A stretch of DNA of 45,512 nucleotides from Acidobacteriota bacterium (GTDB taxonomy: Bacteria; Acidobacteriota; Aminicenantia; JBFLYD01): assembly GCA_040756905.1 (NCBI GenBank), contig JBFLYD010000004.1, forward strand, positions 1-45,512. The letters run 5' to 3'. Made by a program: the position numbers and the translations under genes. The notes under the pieces were generated by a model. The model saw nothing but the letters and a program-made list of their open reading frames with translations. It had not been told where the DNA came from and did not search any database. Of this stretch, positions 9,244 through 19,242 are shown piece after piece (within the stretch, counting starts at the first letter, position 1; each line of letters begins with the position of its first letter).

Positions 9244-10254
9244 TTACTGTTCAAAGAAATCTCCTTTATTTTCTTTTATAGAGAGGAGGATTTCTTTTCC
9301 TCCCTTTTCAATCAGAGTATTTGCAAGGTTTTCTCCAATTTCTTCACTTTCCTCAGGATAACCATCAATTTTTCCTCTTATTATTTTTGTTCCTTCTAAA
9401 TTAGATATCATTCCTGTGAGTTTTATTTTATTATCTTCTATAAGTGCTACTGCTCCAACTGGAATCTGGCAGCCTCCTCCAGGTATCTTATCCCTTAAAT
9501 ATTTTTTGTTATCATGTTGAAACACGATACTTTTCTGGTGTGTCCACGATATTCTCCTTAAAAAGCTTCTCTCAGCTTTTATAGATTGAAAAGCCTTATA
9601 GTCATTTAAATTCCTGACAATTTTATAAATCTCTTCATCATCTTTTCTTATTTCAATCGCTATGGCTCCCTGACCCGGAGCTGGAAGCATTGTATCAAAA
9701 GGAATTATTTCAGATATAAAAGATTCAAGGTTGAGTCTTTTTATGCCTGCATATGAAACGATGATTCCATCTAAACCCAAGCTTTCAAGTTTTTTGATTC
9801 TCGTGTCTATGTTTCCTCTGATAGTTTCTATTCTTATATCATTTCTGAAGTATAAAATTTGAGAAATTCTTCTCAAGCTGCTGGTTCCGATTTTTGCTCC
9901 ATAAGGAAGTTCGTTCAGCTTATATTTGGAGATTAAAACATCATTTGGGATTTCCCTTTCCGGGACTGCAGCAATTATCAATTCCTCTGGTAAATCCGTG
10001 GGCAAATCTTTCATGCTGTGAACAGCTAAATCAATTTTTCGTTCTATAAGAGCATTTTCAATTTCTTTTGTGAAGATTCCTTTATCGTTTATTTTTGAAA
10101 GGGGAGTATCAAGAATTTTATCTCCTTTTGTTTTAATCGGAATTATTTCAGCCTTTAAATTATTTAATTTCTCTAATTTATTTTTTACAAAGTTTGCCTG
10201 CCAGAGGGATAGCTTACTTCCTCTTGTTCCAATTTTAATTTTCATTCTTTTCAT
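9244..10254 (-). CDS. hemC: Hydroxymethylbilane synthase (porphobilinogen deaminase)
   Basis: A HemC of about 336 residues that polymerises four porphobilinogens into hydroxymethylbilane. It has IKIGTRGSKLSLWQA at the N-terminus, VHSMKDLPT, the LPAPGQGAIAIE motif and the dipyrromethane cofactor cysteine in GGGCQIPVGA. The protein is longer than usual because of a 23-residue insertion (9481-9549) between FLRRI and GGGCQIP, directly before the cofactor loop. Starts at 10254 or 10245 (ATG) are both plausible and overlap the end of hemA by 20 or 11 bases; a TTG further up at 10272 is less likely. Confidence 0.94.
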   Translation of the reverse strand: MKRMKIKIGTRGSKLSLWQANFVKNKLEKLNNLKAEIIPIKTKGDKILDTPLSKINDKGIFTKEIENALIERKIDLAVHSMKDLPTDLPEELIIAAVPEREIPNDVLISKYKLNELPYGAKIGTSSLRRISQILYFRNDIRIETIRGNIDTRIKKLESLGLDGIIVSYAGIKRLNLESFISEIIPFDTMLPAPGQGAIAIEIRKDDEEIYKIVRNLNDYKAFQSIKAERSFLRRISWTHQKSIVFQHDNKKYLRDKIPGGGCQIPVGAVALIEDNKIKLTGMISNLEGTKIIRGKIDGYPEESEEIGENLANTLIEKGGKEILLSIKENKGDFFEQ

Positions 10255-11521
10255 GTGTTTTTTCAAGCTCAAAAATTTCTCTTATAGTATCAAGTCGAAG
10301 AAGACCTATTTCAGAATCTTCATTGAATTCTTTTATTTTAGTCATCGGCCCATGCAGGATCTTATTAACAAGGCTTTTTGCAAAAATATCGAGCATTTCT
10401 ATGTTTTCTTCTTTGAAATATTTCTTGTTTTTTTGAATCTCAGCGTTCCTTATATGTTCAACTTTTTCCTTTAACTTCTGGATTAGTGGTGAAACTTTTA
10501 AGGATCTGAACCAGGAAAAAAATTTTTTTACTTCCTCTTCTATAATTGCTTCAGCTTTTGGAATTTCAGCAAATCTTCTGGCTAAATTCTTATCAGAAAT
10601 AGTCTGAAGGTCATCGATTGAATAGAGAAACACATTGTATAGTTTGTTTATCTCTGGTTCAAAATCTCTTGGAACAGCAATGTCTATTATAAAGATAGGT
10701 CTATGATTTCTAAAATTCATTATTGATTTCATTTGATCAAGTATTATAATCGGTTCAGCTGAGCCTGTTGAACTTATTACAATGTCTACTTTATTAAGGA
10801 TCTCAGTAATTTTATCGAACGGAATTGCTTCAGCTTCCATTTTTTTAGCTAAATCTTCTGCCTTAGAAAAAGTTCTGTTAGCAATGAATAGTTTTTTAAT
10901 ACCCTTCTCTTTTAAAAGTTGTGCTGTTAGCTCTCCTGTTTCGCCTGCTCCTATTAAAAGGCTTGGATGGGATGAGATGTCCTTAAATATTTTTTGAGCC
11001 ATTTCCACTGCAATACTGCTTACTGAAACTACTCCAGATCCTATATCTGTTTCGGATCTAACTCTTTTTCCAACTCTGAATGAGTTATGAAAGAGCTTAT
11101 TAAGGATTATCCCATTTGTCCCGGCCTGACATGAGAGTGAATAAGCCTGCTTAATCTGACCAAGGATTTGATTTTCTCCAACAGCCATTGAATCGAGCCC
11201 TGAGGCTACTTCAAAGATATGTTTTATCGATTGTTCTAAATTTAAGATATATGAAATTTTTTCATCGATCAATAAATTTATTCCTTTTTTTAAGTATATA
11301 AAATTAAAAATATAATCAATTACTTCAGCCCTTAAAGAAGTGGTGACAAGATATAATTCAGTCCTGTTGCAGGTTGAAAGGATTGAAGATTCTTTTATAA
11401 GATTTTTTTCTTTTTTGATTTCTTTAAGAGATTCAAAAATTTCAGATGAAGAGAATACTAATTTTTCCCTTATATCAAGAGGAGCTGTTTTATGATTTAC
11501 GCCAATTGTTATTAAATCCAT
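10235..11521 (-). CDS. hemA: Glutamyl-tRNA reductase
   Basis: A 428-residue GluTR, first enzyme of the C5 route, which reduces glutamyl-tRNA to glutamate-1-semialdehyde with NADPH. The nucleophile is C51 in LSTCNRTELYLV. The N-terminal ITIGVNHKTAPLDIREKL, the substrate-site SGLDSMAVGENQILGQIK, and the nucleotide motif LLIGAGETGELTAQLL are all intact. A helical C-terminal dimerisation domain follows. The start overlaps the end of the precorrin-2 dehydrogenase gene by ten bases, and the 3' end overlaps hemC. Confidence 0.97.
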   Translation of the reverse strand: MDLITIGVNHKTAPLDIREKLVFSSSEIFESLKEIKKEKNLIKESSILSTCNRTELYLVTTSLRAEVIDYIFNFIYLKKGINLLIDEKISYILNLEQSIKHIFEVASGLDSMAVGENQILGQIKQAYSLSCQAGTNGIILNKLFHNSFRVGKRVRSETDIGSGVVSVSSIAVEMAQKIFKDISSHPSLLIGAGETGELTAQLLKEKGIKKLFIANRTFSKAEDLAKKMEAEAIPFDKITEILNKVDIVISSTGSAEPIIILDQMKSIMNFRNHRPIFIIDIAVPRDFEPEINKLYNVFLYSIDDLQTISDKNLARRFAEIPKAEAIIEEEVKKFFSWFRSLKVSPLIQKLKEKVEHIRNAEIQKNKKYFKEENIEMLDIFAKSLVNKILHGPMTKIKEFNEDSEIGLLRLDTIREIFELEKTHEKNEN

Positions 11522-12141
11522 TTTTTTATTTTATTTTTAATTTTTTTTATGTCTTTTTTTGTCAGGGAGAGGATATTTTCGGAATTTACAATGGATTCTA
11601 AAATTTTCTCCCTTTTCTTTTCATCATCAGGGTAGATTTTCTTTAATTTTTTTCTAAGTTTTCCCAAGAGATTAAGCAGTTCTATTACTTCATCATTTAT
11701 GAGATTCTGGATTTCCTCTCTAAGTTTTTTTGCCAATGAAGGACTTTTCCCGTTTGTTGAAATAGCTATTTTCAAATCTTTTTTATGGAATGAAGAAGGA
11801 ACAAAAAAGCTGCATTTTTCCGGAGCATCTACAACATTACAGAGGATTTTATATTTAGCTGCTTCTTTTGCTATTAATCTATTAGTGGAATCAGAATCAG
11901 TTGCAGCAATTGCAATGAAAAAATCTTTTATGTCTCCTTTCTGATAATTTCTTTTAAGTATTTGAACAGGATATTTTCTTGATAAGTCTGAAATATTTTT
12001 TGACACTTTCGGACTTATCACTGTTATCCTCGCTTTTGATTCAATAAGAGACAAAATTTTTCTCTCCGCTACTTTTCCTCCGCCTATTACAAGACAATCC
12101 TTGTTCTCAAGTTTAAGAAATACTGGGTATAGATAGTTCAT
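11512..12141 (-). CDS. Precorrin-2 dehydrogenase / probable sirohydrochlorin ferrochelatase (Met8p/CysG-N type)
   Basis: A 209-residue protein of the siroheme-synthase N-terminal family. The NAD-binding motif VIGGGKVAERKI is near the N-terminus, and VVDAPEKCSFFVPS carries the conserved aspartate used by Met8p/CysG for both dehydrogenation and iron insertion. It oxidises precorrin-2 to sirohydrochlorin. No CbiX/SirB-type chelatase lies in the window, so this protein probably also inserts Fe2+, completing siroheme; that second activity is inferred. It sits nine bases after the ccsA-like gene and overlaps hemA, so it is co-expressed with the heme genes. Confidence 0.9.
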   Translation of the reverse strand: MNYLYPVFLKLENKDCLVIGGGKVAERKILSLIESKARITVISPKVSKNISDLSRKYPVQILKRNYQKGDIKDFFIAIAATDSDSTNRLIAKEAAKYKILCNVVDAPEKCSFFVPSSFHKKDLKIAISTNGKSPSLAKKLREEIQNLINDEVIELLNLLGKLRKKLKKIYPDDEKKREKILESIVNSENILSLTKKDIKKIKNKIKKWI

Positions 12142-12150
12142 CTTTTTATC

Positions 12151-12972
12151 TCAAAATACATGAAATTTTGTAAGAAAAAGATTTACTATAATAAGAGAGA
12201 AGAGAAGCACGAGAAATCCAGAGAACGAAAGAAGAGCTGTTCTTTTTCCGGCCCATCCAGAATATTTTTTTGTTAGGACGCTAAATCCAAATATCATCCA
12301 TGTAAAAAAAACAAAGATAATTTTTAAATCTGTTATCCATCGAGTATTTATAACCTTTGTTGACCATATGATTCCTGAAACGATTGAGATTGTGAGAAAA
12401 CAGAATCCTACAAGAGAAGCTCTGGAATTCATCCCATCGAGGATTTCCAGAGAGGGAAGACGATTATAAATAATACCAAATTTTTTTCCTTTTATATCGT
12501 AGAAAAGCATAAGGTACATCAGACTGTAGAGTGCAGCGATAATGAGGGAAGAATAACCAATCAGGGCTGAACCAGTATGGATCCCGAGATGGAAGTTTTT
12601 TAACAAAGGATTAATTTTCGGAGGAATTGATATAAATGCCGATGAAGTTGTTTGAAATAAAAACACGACTATAAGAATGAAAAAACCTGTTGATTTCTCT
12701 CCGATTTTCTGTTCAATAAAAAAATAAATTATGACAATGGCAAGGGAGAGGAATGTGAGGAGTTCAAACAGAGAGGCTATGGGGAAATGTTTAAATACAA
12801 TTGTTCGGAGAATGATACTTGAGGCATGGATGGAAATAGCCATTAGAATCAGGGGTTTTAAAGTTTTCTCAAAAAAACTTTCTTTTTTGAAAAAATAAAT
12901 CCCATAAAAAATTGTTGTAATTACATAGAGAACTGGTAATAGTGTATTTAATGCACTTATTAGAGCTTTCAT
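12151..12972 (-). CDS. CcsA/HemX-like cytochrome c assembly membrane protein
   Basis: A 273-residue integral membrane protein with about eight hydrophobic segments, of the cytochrome c assembly (CcsA/ResC/HemX) family. A conserved histidine region (NFHLGIHTGSALIGYSSL) sits before a central membrane helix, and a tryptophan-rich segment (IIWSTKVINTRWITD) corresponds to the heme-handling loop. It is the first gene of the heme operon. HemX homologues in Gram-positives neighbour hemA and affect GluTR levels; CcsA homologues deliver heme for cytochrome c maturation. At this length, without a long C-terminal WWD domain, HemX-like is the better fit, but which role applies cannot be settled from sequence alone. 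Confidence 0.8.
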   Translation of the reverse strand: MKALISALNTLLPVLYVITTIFYGIYFFKKESFFEKTLKPLILMAISIHASSIILRTIVFKHFPIASLFELLTFLSLAIVIIYFFIEQKIGEKSTGFFILIVVFLFQTTSSAFISIPPKINPLLKNFHLGIHTGSALIGYSSLIIAALYSLMYLMLFYDIKGKKFGIIYNRLPSLEILDGMNSRASLVGFCFLTISIVSGIIWSTKVINTRWITDLKIIFVFFTWMIFGFSVLTKKYSGWAGKRTALLSFSGFLVLLFSLIIVNLFLTKFHVF

Positions 12973-13074
12973 GAAAAATTAATATGAATTAATCAATATA
13001 TCATAAATAAGGAAAAAAATAAAATTTTATGTTTAAACAATTAAAAGCGTTTATTTAAATCAGTGTTTCAAATT

Positions 13075-13100
13075 GCCCTTCCTACTCAGAAAAGGAGGGC
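13075..13100 (-). terminator. Hairpin at the 3' end of sucD
   Basis: GCCCTCCT pairs with AGGAAGGGC across the sucD stop codon. On the minus strand it is followed only by AATTTGAAAC, a weak tail. On the plus strand a run of seven T follows at once, which would better stop antisense transcription. It lies at the end of the TCA operon and just before the heme operon. Confidence 0.4.
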
Positions 13101-13958
13101 TTTTTTTACAGTGACTCCGATTTCTGCGGGGCTTTTTACCACATGGACTCCTGCTCCTTCAAGAGCTTTCATTTTTTCTACAGCAGTTCCTTTTCCCCCA
13201 GATATTATAGCTCCTGCATGTCCCATCCTTCTTCCCGGAGGAGCAGTCTGACCTGCAATGAAACTTACAACAGGTTTTTTAAATTCTTTTTTTATGTATT
13301 CAGCAGCTTCCTCCTCTGCTGTTCCACCGATTTCTCCTATAAGGACAACTGCCTCAGTTTCCTTATCTTCATTAAACAGCTTTAATATATCTATGAATGA
13401 AGAGCCAACTATCGGGTCACCTCCGATACCAACTGCTGTGGATTGCCCATAGCCTAATTTAGTTATTTGATCAACTGCCTCATAAGTTAAAGTTCCTGAG
13501 CGTGACACAATCCCTACGCTTCCTTCTTTATGGATATGGCCTGGCATTATTCCCATTTTACATTTTCCAGGGGAGATAACTCCAGGACAGTTCGGGCCGA
13601 TCAATCTTGATTTTTTATCCTTTAAATAAGCTTTTATTTTTACTAAATCCAATGCAGGAATTCCCTCAGTTATACAGACAATTAAATCCATTCCAGCATC
13701 AGCAGCTTCACAAACAGCATCCGCAGCAAAAGCAGATGGAACAAATATGATTGAAGCATTTGCTTCATTCTTTTCTTTTGCTTCTCTTACAGTATTGTAA
13801 ACAGAAACTCCTAAATGGACTGAGCCCCCCTTTCCAGGTGTAACACCTGCAACTACTTTTGTTCCATAATTTATCATCTGTTGAGTATGAAAGGAACCTT
13901 CTCTTCCAGTAATTCCCTGAACAACCACTCTTGTGTCTTTGTCAATCAGAATACTCAT
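13086..13958 (-). CDS. sucD: Succinyl-CoA synthetase alpha subunit
   Basis: A 290-residue SucD. It has the CoA-binding Rossmann start ([16 protein letters not shown]), [20 protein letters not shown] and the phosphorylated histidine H247 in [14 protein letters not shown]. With SucC it interconverts succinyl-CoA and succinate with substrate-level phosphorylation. The ATG lies inside the sucC 3' end with a 17-base overlap. Last gene of the mdh-fum-sucC-sucD operon. No odd features. Confidence 0.96.
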   Translation of the reverse strand: MSILIDKDTRVVVQGITGREGSFHTQQMINYGTKVVAGVTPGKGGSVHLGVSVYNTVREAKEKNEANASIIFVPSAFAADAVCEAADAGMDLIVCITEGIPALDLVKIKAYLKDKKSRLIGPNCPGVISPGKCKMGIMPGHIHKEGSVGIVSRSGTLTYEAVDQITKLGYGQSTAVGIGGDPIVGSSFIDILKLFNEDKETEAVVLIGEIGGTAEEEAAEYIKKEFKKPVVSFIAGQTAPPGRRMGHAGAIISGGKGTAVEKMKALEGAGVHVVKSPAEIGVTVKKALLF

Positions 13959-15126
13959 CGAGTATCTCTTTTTTTGCTAAACTTACAGCCATTTCAGCTG
14001 CTTCCTTCATTGTTGATGCCACTGAAAAATTTAACCCTGATTTTTTCAAAAGATCTTGCGCTATGTTCACATTTGTTCCTTCGAGTCTTACCACCATTGG
14101 AATTTTAATTCCAATTTCTTTTGCAACATTTATAACTCCCTGAGCCACTATGTCACATCTCATAATTCCACCGAAAATGTTTATTAAAGCTGCACGGACA
14201 TTTTTATCCGAGATGAGAATTTTGAATGCATTTCTTACCTGTTCTTCATTTGCTCCGCCACCCACATCTAAAAAATTAGCAGGCTCTCCTCCATAATGCT
14301 TAATTATGTCCATTGTTGCCATTGCAAGCCCTGCGCCATTGACCATGCATCCAACACTTCCATTTAATTTTATATAGTTAAGATTATATTTAGAGGCTTC
14401 CACTTCAAGGGGGTCCTCTTCGTAGATGTCTCTCATCTCGAGGATTTCAGGATGTCGGAAAAGGGCATTGTCATCAAAGTTCATCTTTGCATCAAGGGCA
14501 ATAACTCTTTTATCTTTGGTTAGAATTAAGGGGTTTATCTCTGCTAAAGATGAATCTTCTGATTCAAACGCTCTGAAGAGGGAGAGTATAAATTTTGTTG
14601 CTTCTAAAAACTCTGGACCTTTAAGGCCTATAGCTAAAGCAAGGTTTCTTGCCTGAAAGGGAAGAAGACCTGTTGCAGGATTTGTCCATTCTTTAAAAAT
14701 CAATTCTGGGTGCTCTTCAGCTGTTTTTTCAATTTCAACCCCTCCCTCCGGAGATGCCATAACAACTGGGCATTCTTTTACTCTGTCCAGGACGATTCCC
14801 AGATATAATTCCTTTTCAATATCGAGGGATTCTTCTACAAGAACTTTTCTTACAATTTTGCCTTCAGGTCCAGTCTGGTAGGTAACGAGTTTTTTTCCAA
14901 GCATCTCATCAGCGATTTTTTCTGCCTCTTCAGGTGTATTCGCAATTTTTATTCCTCCAGCTTTTCCTCTTCCTCCTGCATGAATTTGAGCCTTGATTAC
15001 AACAGGCCTTTTCAACTCAAGGGCTATTTCCTTTGCTCTCTGAGGAGTATCTGCTACATCTCCCTCAGGGATGGTTACACCAAAGTTGGCCAGGATTTTC
15101 TTTGCCTGATATTCATGTATTTTCAT
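13942..15126 (-). CDS. sucC: Succinyl-CoA synthetase beta subunit
   Basis: A 394-residue ATP-grasp subunit with [17 protein letters not shown] at the start, [16 protein letters not shown] as nucleotide-binding part, and [17 protein letters not shown] plus [10 protein letters not shown] in the C-terminal ligase domain. Its length matches the family. It pairs with the overlapping sucD. The spacer to the upstream fumarase beta gene carries a REP-like hairpin. Nucleotide preference (ATP or GTP) cannot be told here. Confidence 0.96.
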   Translation of the reverse strand: MKIHEYQAKKILANFGVTIPEGDVADTPQRAKEIALELKRPVVIKAQIHAGGRGKAGGIKIANTPEEAEKIADEMLGKKLVTYQTGPEGKIVRKVLVEESLDIEKELYLGIVLDRVKECPVVMASPEGGVEIEKTAEEHPELIFKEWTNPATGLLPFQARNLALAIGLKGPEFLEATKFILSLFRAFESEDSSLAEINPLILTKDKRVIALDAKMNFDDNALFRHPEILEMRDIYEEDPLEVEASKYNLNYIKLNGSVGCMVNGAGLAMATMDIIKHYGGEPANFLDVGGGANEEQVRNAFKILISDKNVRAALINIFGGIMRCDIVAQGVINVAKEIGIKIPMVVRLEGTNVNIAQDLLKKSGLNFSVASTMKEAAEMAVSLAKKEILDEYSD

Positions 15127-15200
15127 TTGTTCCTTCCCATTATGATGGATGATTTAATGCTAAATCGAATTCAATAAATTAATAAATCTAAATCTGTTCA

Positions 15201-15248
15201 AAAATGCAAAAAACAAGACCTGACCCCCATTCTTTGCATTTTTGCATT
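15201..15248. repeat. REP-like hairpin with GACCTGACCCCC centre
   Basis: ATGCAAAAAA, then AAGACCTGACCCCC, then TTTGCATTTTTGCAT form an imperfect hairpin. It directly abuts the fumarase beta stop codon, between fumB-like and sucC. A near-identical unit lies at 19525-19572. It could act as an intra-operon hairpin, but a repeat origin is clearer. Confidence 0.65.
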
Positions 15249-15801
15249 ATTTTATTTCGTATTGGGAGCGGCCCTGCTCGTATAGGTCATTTCCATATAT
15301 GTCATTTATCACTGTGGCAGGGAAATCCTTAACTTCGAGTCTATAGATTGCCTCTGGTCCAAGTTCTGGATAGGCTACAATTTCGGACTTTAAAATACAT
15401 TTTGAAATGAGAGCTCCTGCTCCTCCAACAGCTGCTAAATATATCGCCTTGTATTTTTTCATTGCTTCTATTACTTCTTTATCCCTGGAACCTTTTCCAA
15501 TAGTTCCCTTTAACCCTAAAGAAAGGAGAATTGGAGTATAGGTGTCCATTCTGTAGCTTGTTGTTGGTCCTGCAGAACCAATTGGCTTACCTGGTCTTGC
15601 AGGAGTTGGCCCTACATAGTAGATTATCTGTCCTCTTATGTCAAATGGCAGGGGTTTTCCTTCTTTTGCAAGTTCGAATAATTTTTTATGGGCTGCATCC
15701 CTTCCTGTATAAATATGTCCTGAAATCAGAACTTTATCCCCTGCTTTAAGTTTTTCTAAAGTTTCGTCTGTTAGAGGAGTGCTTATCTTATATTCTGCCA
15801 T
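15247..15801 (-). CDS. Fumarate hydratase class I, beta subunit (Fe-S hydrolyase beta type)
   Basis: A 184-residue protein of the tartrate dehydratase/fumarase class I C-terminal family. Signatures are GDKVLISGHIYTGRDAAHKK, YVGPTPARPGKPIGSAGPTT, GKGS and AAVGGAGALISKCI. With its alpha subunit, which binds the 4Fe-4S cluster, it hydrates fumarate to malate, fitting its place after mdh and before sucCD. The alpha subunit gene is not in this window, which is unusual since the two are normally adjacent. An L-tartrate dehydratase is the alternative, but the TCA operon argues for fumarase. Confidence 0.9.
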   Translation of the reverse strand: MAEYKISTPLTDETLEKLKAGDKVLISGHIYTGRDAAHKKLFELAKEGKPLPFDIRGQIIYYVGPTPARPGKPIGSAGPTTSYRMDTYTPILLSLGLKGTIGKGSRDKEVIEAMKKYKAIYLAAVGGAGALISKCILKSEIVAYPELGPEAIYRLEVKDFPATVINDIYGNDLYEQGRSQYEIK

Positions 15802-15814
15802 CTCGGAATCCTGA

Positions 15815-16762
<948 letters not shown>

Positions 16763-16827
16763 TTATGTTAAATATTAAAAATTTTTTTAGATTTACTTTT
16801 TTTAACATTATCAGTTTTTTAGAGTCT

Positions 16828-16856
16828 AATTTATCCTAAAAAAAAATAGTTTTCAA
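16828..16856 (-). promoter_or_regulatory. Possible promoter of the mdh-fum-sucCD operon
   Basis: On the minus strand TTGAAA (16851-16856) is followed after 17 bases by TAAATT (16828-16833), about 90 bases upstream of mdh. The -10 element is only a partial match, so this is a candidate within an AT-rich divergent spacer. Confidence 0.35.
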
Positions 16857-16899
16857 GATAAATTGTAAACACGTAATTGCTTTAGAAAAATTTAAAAAA

Positions 16900-16927
16900 T
16901 TGCTTTTTTTATTTTTGAGACTATAAT
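16900..16927 (+). promoter_or_regulatory. Sigma70-type promoter of the GWxTD gene
   Basis: TTGCTT (16900-16905), a 16-base spacer and consensus TATAAT (16922-16927) lie about 20 bases before the ATG at 16947, with the AGAAGGAG ribosome site between. The -35 hexamer is identical to that of the ATPase promoter at 1540-1568. Confidence 0.55.
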
Positions 16928-16946
16928 TGAATTTAGAAGGAGAAAA

Positions 16947-17843
16947 ATGAAAAAATTTTTTTTGTTTTTATTAACTTTAATTTTTGTTTGTTGTTCCATG
17001 TATAAACTGGAACAACAATTAGACCCTGAAAGCAAGGAATTTCTTTCAAAAGTTCGATATATAATAACTTCCCAGGAAAGGAAAAATTTTCTAAAAGTTC
17101 CAGCTGAAAAAAGAAAGGAATTTATTGAGGAATTCTGGAAAAAAAGAGACCCCACTCCAGAAACAGAAGAGAATGAGTTTAAGGATGAATATTCCAAGAG
17201 AATTGAAGAGGCAAATCGATTGTTTGTTGGAGGGTCAAGGCCAGGATGGCTTCAGGACAGGGGAAGAGTGTACATAATGTATGGCCCACCTACAGAAGTA
17301 GATAGATATCCTATGGGAACAATTTATACTGATATACCTTATGAAGTCTGGTACTATGGCTTTACTCCTATTGTTTTCGTTGACTACACAAGAACAGGAG
17401 ATTATGAGCTAACACCGGAAAGTTTGATGTATTTAAATGAAATCAAATGGGTTGCAAAACCATTGACTGGAGAACCGATTAAGCCTGCGAAGAGCAGGAT
17501 ATTGAACTATGAAATAGAGGTTGAAAGTGTGACAGAAGAAGATGTGAAAATAAAAATATCTGTACCCTATAAAAATATTATTTTTACTCAGAAAGATGAA
17601 AAGCTCGAAACTGTTTTAGAATTAAACTTTGAAATTTCAGGAGGGAAAAAGAAAGCTCCGATAACCCGTTCTGAAAAATATACAATTTCCTATTCTGAAG
17701 ATGAGATAAAAAAGTTAGCTCCGGAAGACTATATGGTTGAAATTCCATTAAAAGTTTCAAAAGGGAATTATAAGGGAAAAGTTACTCTGGAAAATAAAGT
17801 AACAGGAGATAAAAAGACCAAAACCCTCAAATTTTCAGTATAG
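16947..17843 (+). CDS. GWxTD domain-containing protein, probable lipoprotein
   Basis: A 298-residue exported protein. The N-terminal hydrophobic stretch (residues 3-15) ends in CC at 15-16, which may be a lipobox cysteine although the consensus is loose. The domain core at residues 99-115 reads PGWLQDRGRVYIMYGPP, the hallmark of GWxTD proteins, here with LQ in place of xT. A C-terminal beta-rich domain follows. The family is frequent in Acidobacteriota and Aminicenantes; its function is unknown, probably in the envelope. It has a good promoter and ribosome site, and is transcribed away from mdh. Confidence 0.85.
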   Translation: MKKFFLFLLTLIFVCCSMYKLEQQLDPESKEFLSKVRYIITSQERKNFLKVPAEKRKEFIEEFWKKRDPTPETEENEFKDEYSKRIEEANRLFVGGSRPGWLQDRGRVYIMYGPPTEVDRYPMGTIYTDIPYEVWYYGFTPIVFVDYTRTGDYELTPESLMYLNEIKWVAKPLTGEPIKPAKSRILNYEIEVESVTEEDVKIKISVPYKNIIFTQKDEKLETVLELNFEISGGKKKAPITRSEKYTISYSEDEIKKLAPEDYMVEIPLKVSKGNYKGKVTLENKVTGDKKTKTLKFSV

Positions 17844-17856
17844 TAACAAAGTAACA

Positions 17857-17937
17857 TAGGGGTCAAACAAAGGGATCAGGTCTGCACCTGCAAAATAAGC
17901 AAGCCTAAAGGCTTGCCCTACAAATTAATTATTGCTG
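17857..17937. repeat. Composite of REP-like and MITE-core fragments
   Basis: GGGGTCAAACAAAGGGATCA and GGTCTGCACCTGC resemble the GGGGTCAGGTCT repeats elsewhere in the window. They are followed by AAGCCTAAAGGCTTGCCC and TACAAATTAATTATTGC, the right half of the MITE core. This fills much of the spacer before the isocitrate dehydrogenase gene. Confidence 0.5.
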
Positions 17938-18037
17938 TTAGTTTAGTAATGGTAACCTTGATTTTTTAGGTTTAAATTGATATCCTTAATCTCACTTTTT
18001 AGAAAATAAAAATAATTTATAAAAATGAGGAGGATTT

Positions 18038-19231
18038 ATGGATAAAGAAATAATAGAGAAGGCAAAAGAACATCTGGCAAAACTCCTTGAGGAGCAGATT
18101 GCCAGGGTAGAGGAAATGAAAAAAGAGCCTGAATGGATCGATTATCAAAAGCTTCCTCGAGTAATAATAGGCATTGCTGGAGGAGATGGTATCGGTCCTT
18201 ACATCTCAAAGCAAGCGCAGAGAATCCTTGAATTTTTACTGAAAGATGATGCAAAAGATGGGAAAGTTGAGTTTAAAGTGATTGAAGGACTTACGATAGA
18301 AAACAGAGCAGCTAAAATGCAGGCAGTTCCAGATGATGTGCTGGAAGAAATAAAGAAATGCCATGTAATCCTGAAAGGACCAACCACAACCCCCAAAAAA
18401 GGTGATCCATGGCCAAACATTGAGAGCGCAAATGTCGCCATGAGGCGTTACCTTGACCTCTTTGCAAATGTTCGGCCTGTAAAGGTTCCAAAGGAGGGAA
18501 TTGACTGGATATTCTTCCGAGAAAATACTGAAGGAGAATATGTGCTTGGAAGCAAAGGCTTTAACGTAACCAATGATCTGGCGATTGATTTTAAAGTAAT
18601 TACAACTCAGGGTTGTGACAGGATAATAAGGCTTGCCTTTGAATATGCAAAAAAGAATAAAATTAATCGTATAACAGCGGTCACAAAGGCAAATGTGATT
18701 AAAACAACTGACGGAAAATTTCTTGAAACATTTTACAGGATTGCAAAAGAATATCCTGAAATATACGCTGATGACTGGTTTGTGGACATAATGTCAGCAA
18801 AGTTAATCGATACAAAACGAAGGACAGACTTCAAAGTAATAGTTCTTCCAAATCTTTATGGAGATATCCTGACTGACGAAGCTGCTGAATTTCAGGGAGG
18901 AGTTGGAACCGCAGGCAGTGCGAACATCGGAAAGAAATATGCAATGTTTGAAGCAATTCATGGAAGTGCACCGAGAATGGTTACAGAGGGAAGAGCAGAT
19001 TATGCTGACCCGAGCTCAATTCTCAGAGCAACAGTAATGTTACTGAGGCATATTGGTTATACTGATAGAGCAGATAAGCTTGAGAAAGCTCTCGATGTAT
19101 GCGGAATTTTTGAGAAGAAGTTTGTAATAACTGGAAGGAAAGACGGAGCTACTGGAGCTGCTTTTGCTGATTATTTAATGGAAGAAATTAACAACCCGAA
19201 TTTAGAAGAAAAGTGGAAGAGCCTCCAGTAA
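18038..19231 (+). CDS. Isocitrate dehydrogenase (isocitrate/isopropylmalate dehydrogenase family)
   Basis: A 397-residue beta-decarboxylating dehydrogenase. IAGGDGIGP is the N-terminal motif, substrate binding residues lie in IESANVAMRRYLDLFANVRPV, the catalytic tyrosine-containing loop is RENTEGEY, metal-binding aspartates follow in NLYGDILTDEAAEFQGG, and HGSAPRM begins the cofactor loop. The ANVAMRR pattern points to isocitrate rather than isopropylmalate. Cofactor preference is not clear: the position after HGSAP is R, not the D typical of NAD enzymes. The N-terminus has about 40 extra residues before the first strand. GAGGAGG precedes the ATG. It complements the TCA operon on the opposite strand. 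Confidence 0.88.
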   Translation: MDKEIIEKAKEHLAKLLEEQIARVEEMKKEPEWIDYQKLPRVIIGIAGGDGIGPYISKQAQRILEFLLKDDAKDGKVEFKVIEGLTIENRAAKMQAVPDDVLEEIKKCHVILKGPTTTPKKGDPWPNIESANVAMRRYLDLFANVRPVKVPKEGIDWIFFRENTEGEYVLGSKGFNVTNDLAIDFKVITTQGCDRIIRLAFEYAKKNKINRITAVTKANVIKTTDGKFLETFYRIAKEYPEIYADDWFVDIMSAKLIDTKRRTDFKVIVLPNLYGDILTDEAAEFQGGVGTAGSANIGKKYAMFEAIHGSAPRMVTEGRADYADPSSILRATVMLLRHIGYTDRADKLEKALDVCGIFEKKFVITGRKDGATGAAFADYLMEEINNPNLEEKWKSLQ

Positions 19232-19242
19232 GAAGAAAAAGA

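Noticed and set aside
16892-17197. 101-residue minus-strand open frame opposite the GWxTD gene
   Set aside because: It is antisense to a signal peptide and conserved domain, with a composition expected from the opposite strand.
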